Assembly: GCA_027451265.1 (NCBI GenBank)
Contig: DAIDJT010000084.1
Coordinates: 1 to 9,433, forward strand
From: Bacteroidales bacterium
GTDB lineage: Bacteria; Bacteroidota; Bacteroidia; Bacteroidales; VadinHA17
DNA length: 9,433 nucleotides
Reading direction: 5' to 3'
Positions 6,980-9,433 of the stretch are shown in pieces. Under the pieces are notes generated by a model. That model had not been told where the DNA came from. It searched no databases and was given only the letters and a program-made list of their open reading frames with translations. The position numbers were made by a program, and so were the translations under genes. The stretch's first letter is position 1. Every line of letters begins with the position of its first letter.

Positions 6980-7672
6980 CTATTTTAATCTTTTCAGCGG
7001 AACAAACCTTACCGGTTCAAGACGCTGTTCGGTTATCTTCCCTTTCCTCTTTGTCAGCACAATGAGTTGCTGCACCGTGGCCGGGTTCCCCACGGGCATC
7101 ACCAGGCGGCCGCCCTCGGCAAGCTGTTCCTTTAGTGGTTCCGGAATGTGGTCAGCCGCCGCAGTGACAATTATTATGTCAAACGGGGCTTTTTCGGGCC
7201 ATCCCCTGTAACCGTCACCATACCTTGTCTTAATATTATTGTACCCCAGCATTTTAAGGCGTGCCGTGGCTTCCCTTGCAAGCTCCGGAACAATTTCAAT
7301 TGTATAAACAGTATCAATTATCTCAGCAAGAACAGCTGCCTGGTAGCCTGAGCCGGTGCCTATCTCAAGTGCCTTTTTCCCCTTTTCCGGCCTGGCAAGC
7401 TGGGTCATGTATGCCACAATGAAAGGCTGTGAGATGGTCTGGCTGTAGCCGATGGGCAGAGGCCTGTCACTGTAAGCCTCGGAAGCGTACGAAGGCGGGA
7501 CGAAGAGATGGCGCGGCACTTTTCCCATGGCTCGCAGCGTGGCCTGATCAGTGATCCCGCGGGCAGCTATCTGGGTCTCAACCATGCGGCTTCGTTCCCC
7601 GGCGTACCGCGCATCCTCCTGCCGGGTGGTCAGCAAAAACAGCAGGGACAATATGCAAGTCAGAATCTTCAT
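6980..7672 (-). CDS. pcm: Protein-L-isoaspartate O-methyltransferase, exported form
   Basis: Uses S-adenosylmethionine to methylate L-isoaspartyl residues in aged proteins, starting their repair. 230 residues from ATG 7670-7672. A hydrophobic N-terminus (2-15) ahead of the catalytic domain looks like a signal peptide or anchor, so it probably acts in the periplasm. Family motifs: RHLFVPP (54-60), the substrate segment YSQTISQPFIVAYMT (76-90), SAM motif I LEIGTGSGYQAAVLA (102-116), acidic post-I strand YTIEIVPE (123-130), GDGYRGWP (152-159), FDIIIVTAAADHIPEPL (164-180) and GGRLVMPVG (187-195). An in-frame start at 7723 adds 17 residues before the signal; the shorter form is preferred because it begins directly with a signal-peptide-like MKIL and has AGGAG close upstream. 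Divergent from the sirtuin gene and first in a same-strand run with lemA and DUF3137. Confidence 0.92.
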   Translation of the reverse strand: MKILTCILSLLFLLTTRQEDARYAGERSRMVETQIAARGITDQATLRAMGKVPRHLFVPPSYASEAYSDRPLPIGYSQTISQPFIVAYMTQLARPEKGKKALEIGTGSGYQAAVLAEIIDTVYTIEIVPELAREATARLKMLGYNNIKTRYGDGYRGWPEKAPFDIIIVTAAADHIPEPLKEQLAEGGRLVMPVGNPATVQQLIVLTKRKGKITEQRLEPVRFVPLKRLK

Positions 7673-7752
7673 GGCTCCTATCTGATACAAGTTACGAAGA
7701 AATGACCAGACAGATGTATGCACCGGCTATTCCGGGACGATCGATGCGGCCA

Positions 7753-7781
7753 TTGAAACCCTGCTCTCCGGCATATTTTTT
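7753..7781 (+). promoter_or_regulatory. Possible promoter of the sirtuin gene
   Basis: TTG (7753-7755) and TATTTTTT (7774-7781) are separated by 18 bases, resembling the Bacteroidota TTG ... TAnnTTTG promoter with one mismatch in the last base of the second box. It would give a short pyrimidine-rich leader of about 20 bases before the ATG at 7809. The match is approximate. Confidence 0.3.
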
Positions 7782-7808
7782 CTGTTTCCTTTTTCTTATT
7801 TTCATATC

Positions 7809-8501
7809 ATGAAAAAACTGGTAATCCTGACAGGGGCCGGCATGAGTGCCGAAAGCGGAATTAAAACCTTTCGTGACAGCGGCGGTCTCTGGGAGCAGTA
7901 CAATGTTGAGGAGGTGGCTTCAATAGAAGGCTGGTACCGCAACCCGGACCTGGTGCAGAAGTTTTACAATGAACGCCGCCGGCAGCTCGGGAAAGCTGCT
8001 CCCAACACAGGGCACACCGGTCTCGTCGCCCTTGAGAAGATGTTCGATGTACAGATTATCACGCAAAACGTTGATGATCTTCATGAAAGGGCAGGCAGCT
8101 CAAATGTGCTTCATCTTCACGGACTGCTCACCAGGGCCAGGAGCAGCAAAAATCCGGACCAGGTCGTTGAAATAGGCTATCGTGATATTGTGCCGGGTGA
8201 GAAAGCCCCTGACGGATCGCCTTTAAGACCTGATATCGTATGGTTCGGCGAAGCTGTCCCTTCGATGGAAAGAGCTGCTGATATAGCCTCTCAGGCCGAT
8301 CTGTTTGCAGTGATTGGCACCTCCCTGAATGTATATCCCGCTGCCGGCCTGGTACATTACGTTCCTCTTAGTACACCTGTCTTCCTGATTGATCCGAAGC
8401 CTGTACTGGTTAACACCAACCATCAGGTCCATTATATTTCTGAGGGAGCAGGAAAGGGAGTTGCCATTCTTGCAGAAAAGCTGAGACAATCCGCCTCCTG
8501 A
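7809..8501 (+). CDS. cobB: Sirtuin NAD-dependent protein deacylase (CobB type, no zinc cysteines)
   Basis: Removes acyl groups from lysines using NAD+, in the cytoplasm. 230 residues. NAD-binding GAGMSAESGIKTFRD (9-23), TQNVDDLHERAG (85-96), catalytic His in LHLHG (H104), VWFGEAVP (144-151) and GTSLNVYPAAG (170-180) are all present. FYNERRRQL (52-60) carries the Tyr-x-x-Arg pair (Y53, R56) that in CobB/SIRT5-type enzymes binds succinyl or malonyl groups, so desuccinylase activity is likely. The region between LHLHG and LRPDIVWFGE, where most sirtuins have four zinc-binding cysteines, has none; the whole protein contains no cysteine. The reading frame is intact, so this appears to be a real zinc-less variant, not a damaged gene. 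The ATG at 7809 follows a pyrimidine-rich leader without a Shine-Dalgarno. Divergently arranged with pcm, 136 bases apart. Confidence 0.93.
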   Translation: MKKLVILTGAGMSAESGIKTFRDSGGLWEQYNVEEVASIEGWYRNPDLVQKFYNERRRQLGKAAPNTGHTGLVALEKMFDVQIITQNVDDLHERAGSSNVLHLHGLLTRARSSKNPDQVVEIGYRDIVPGEKAPDGSPLRPDIVWFGEAVPSMERAADIASQADLFAVIGTSLNVYPAAGLVHYVPLSTPVFLIDPKPVLVNTNHQVHYISEGAGKGVAILAEKLRQSAS

Positions 8502-8634
8502 TCAGTGCCGTATCCCGGGACTGTGCAATTCAGTAATCAAAGGTTCCGGTATCCTGACTCGAATCCCCGGAAGGTCAGAATAAGAGAGACATTATCAGAA
8601 GACCGGGTGAGGCTGACCGTAAGCCCGCAGATCC
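8502..8634. other. Intergenic DNA without a recognised gene
   Basis: No convincing coding frame, RNA gene or T-tailed terminator for the sirtuin gene. Two mutually exclusive short hairpins are possible: TTCCGG/CCGGAA (8544-8549 with 8567-8572) and CTGAC/GTCAG nearby. Together with the following operator, promoter and leader it makes a gene-free stretch of 338 bases (8502-8839). Confidence 0.4.
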
Positions 8635-8686
8635 CGATATCATTAATAAAATCAACAAAATACTTGACAAAAGGTTAATGATATCG
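8635..8686. repeat. Operator-like 12-bp inverted repeat at the lipoprotein promoter
   Basis: Perfect inverted repeat CGATATCATTAA (8635-8646) and TTAATGATATCG (8675-8686), 28-base spacer, arm centres 40 bp apart. The right arm fills the promoter spacer and touches the -7 box at 8687; the left arm is upstream of the -33 box. This position fits a repressor or other regulator site. No regulator gene is adjacent in the window. Confidence 0.65.
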
Positions 8687-8694
8687 TAACTTTG
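8664..8694 (+). promoter_or_regulatory. Bacteroidota-type promoter of the right-edge lipoprotein gene
   Basis: TTG (8664-8666, in CTTGAC) and TAACTTTG (8687-8694) separated by exactly 20 bases match the primary sigma factor promoter of the phylum (TTG, about 19-20 bp, TAnnTTTG). Transcription would begin around 8700 and give a leader of roughly 140 bases before the ATG at 8840. It is the best promoter match in the window. Confidence 0.72.
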
Positions 8695-8699
8695 CCTCG

Positions 8700-8839
8700 T
8701 TGCAATCAAGAAAAACAATCAAATTGGTTTTAATACTTTAGGATTTCTATATTCTCTGTTTGGTCTTTTTACGATTATGCCAACTCAATGATATGTTTTT
8801 ACTTTTTGTTGAGTCTGTAACGCTAAAAAGGAGGTAAAG
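8700..8839 (+). other. Long 5' leader with mini-ORF and consensus Shine-Dalgarno
   Basis: T-rich leader of the lipoprotein gene. It contains a possible ten-codon hydrophobic mini-ORF (8788-8820, MICFYFLLSL then TAA) ending just before the ribosome site, and a weak stem ACTCAA/TTGAGT (8783-8788 with 8809-8814). AAGGAGGT (8828-8835) sits 4 bases before the ATG and decides the start. Every other start in the window lacks a site this strong. Whether the mini-ORF is translated is not known. Confidence 0.4.
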
Positions 8840-9433
8840 ATGAAAACGAAATCTGAAAGGTCCCTGACTAACACGATGGGTGTCTGGATTTGCGGGCTGT
8901 TGTTTGCCCTGATGCTGAGCGGATGCGGGATAAAATCTGCAATCAACAAGATAGATGCAAGGATGGCTGACGCAATCCACAGCATGGACAATGCGATAGC
9001 TACTCTTTCCCAGCAATCTTCTGACTGGCAGACAGTGATCACCGATCTGGCTGAGAACATAACGAAGGAAATGCAATCAACCATTGATAATGAGGTCCAG
9101 AACCTGACTCGCAATTCTGTGCTCACAACCGGCGGGGAAGTGCGTTGCAATGCTGAATTTATGAGAGTAAAGCTGCGCCGACAATTAATTGAGATGCGTA
9201 ACTCCCTGGCACAAAGTCTGAACACTGAACTTGCCGGATTAGGTTTTTCCGGGTATCGGTTCATCATGACTCCGGAGGAGGTTGTGGAACCATTCATCTG
9301 TGACGTCGTCCCTTCTGCTGTTGATCTTTCTCTTAGTCCTGACAGGCGCAAGAAGCTTGATATTTATGGGTTTGATCTGCGGTCGATGCCTATTTACGTA
9401 ACGTACCGGAGTTACGGCATCTTTCAGGCTAAG
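8840..9433 (+). CDS. Unrecognised lipoprotein (C-terminus beyond window edge)
   Basis: An open frame of 198 codons runs to the window edge without a stop. I do not recognise the family. The N-terminus is basic (MKTKSER), then hydrophobic (14-26), ending in the lipobox LSGC with Cys29; residue +2 is Gly, not Asp, so no inner-membrane retention signal is seen. Residues about 33-90 have regularly spaced Ile/Leu/Met between polar residues (INKIDARM, IHSMDNAIATL, VITDLAENI), a likely coiled coil or amphipathic helix. From about 95 the protein becomes mixed: RCNAEFMRVKLRRQL (102-116), GLGFSGYRFIMTPEEVVEPF (134-153), then VDLSLSPDRRKKLDIYGFDL (162-181) and PIYVTYRSYG, beta-rich in appearance. Strong promoter, long leader and consensus Shine-Dalgarno point to a well-expressed, regulated envelope protein. 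Overlapping minus-strand frames here are judged to be shadows. Confidence 0.75.
   Translation, partial: MKTKSERSLTNTMGVWICGLLFALMLSGCGIKSAINKIDARMADAIHSMDNAIATLSQQSSDWQTVITDLAENITKEMQSTIDNEVQNLTRNSVLTTGGEVRCNAEFMRVKLRRQLIEMRNSLAQSLNTELAGLGFSGYRFIMTPEEVVEPFICDVVPSAVDLSLSPDRRKKLDIYGFDLRSMPIYVTYRSYGIFQAK

Noticed and set aside
6973..6986. Perfect palindrome AAAATAGCTATTTT at the pcm stop codon
   Set aside because: AT-rich and short; palindromes of this kind arise easily by chance and it has no loop suitable for a terminator.
7673..7723. Longer N-terminus for pcm
   Set aside because: The added residues would precede a signal-peptide-like MKIL start, and an AGGAG lies just before the shorter start.
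8544..8572. Hairpin after the sirtuin gene as a terminator
   Set aside because: No T-run follows the stem, and a competing stem overlaps it.
8550..8575. T-loop-like CTCGAATCC suggesting a tRNA
   Set aside because: No acceptor stem, D-arm or anticodon arm can be built around it.
8785..9351. Minus-strand open frame of 188 codons at the right edge
   Set aside because: Its translation is low in structure and rich in Ser/Arg; the plus frame has a promoter, Shine-Dalgarno and lipobox, so the minus frame is a shadow.

Overview
The window looks like chromosomal DNA of a member of the Bacteroidota, probably a Bacteroidales/Marinilabiliales-type environmental or polysaccharide-degrading lineage. The evidence is the gene families (a GH105 lipoprotein, a two-domain FAS1 lipoprotein, the lemA-DUF3137 pair), the near absence of Shine-Dalgarno sequences before most starts, and promoter boxes of the Bacteroidota type (TTG, about 20 bp, TAnnTTTG). 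This placement is inference from style, not from a marker gene. No tRNA, rRNA, CRISPR array, transposase or integrase was seen.

Layout. Bases 1-760 (minus) hold the N-terminal half of an aspartate ammonia-lyase (aspA) that runs off the left edge. Seven bases upstream of its start lies the end of a coiled-coil protein with an RmuC-like PD-(D/E)XK-type core (768-1958, minus), so the two probably form an operon. Bases 2075-4088 (minus) hold a probable operon of a MerR-type regulator with a B12-binding light-sensor module (CarH/LitR type) followed 10 bases later by a GH105 unsaturated-glycuronyl hydrolase lipoprotein. A FAS1-repeat surface lipoprotein (4208-5122, minus) follows, with a strong intrinsic terminator at 4150-4179 and a perfect 12-bp inverted repeat that covers its own start codon. 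Bases 5364-7672 (minus) hold DUF3137, lemA and an exported protein-L-isoaspartate methyltransferase (pcm), a same-strand run of envelope genes. Divergent from pcm is a cysteine-free class III-like sirtuin (cobB type, 7809-8501, plus). The right edge holds an unrecognised lipoprotein (8840-9433, plus, 3' end missing) with the clearest promoter, the only consensus Shine-Dalgarno and an operator-like palindrome.

How the genes relate. Most are ordinary housekeeping or envelope genes: amino-acid catabolism, protein repair and deacylation, membrane proteins and surface lipoproteins. The less ordinary points are the pairing of a cobalamin photoreceptor-type regulator with a sugar-acid glycosidase, two strong inverted-repeat control elements (5118-5172 and 8635-8686), the zinc-less sirtuin, and the unknown lipoprotein at the right edge. 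I saw no compact, clearly new multi-gene system such as a defence island.
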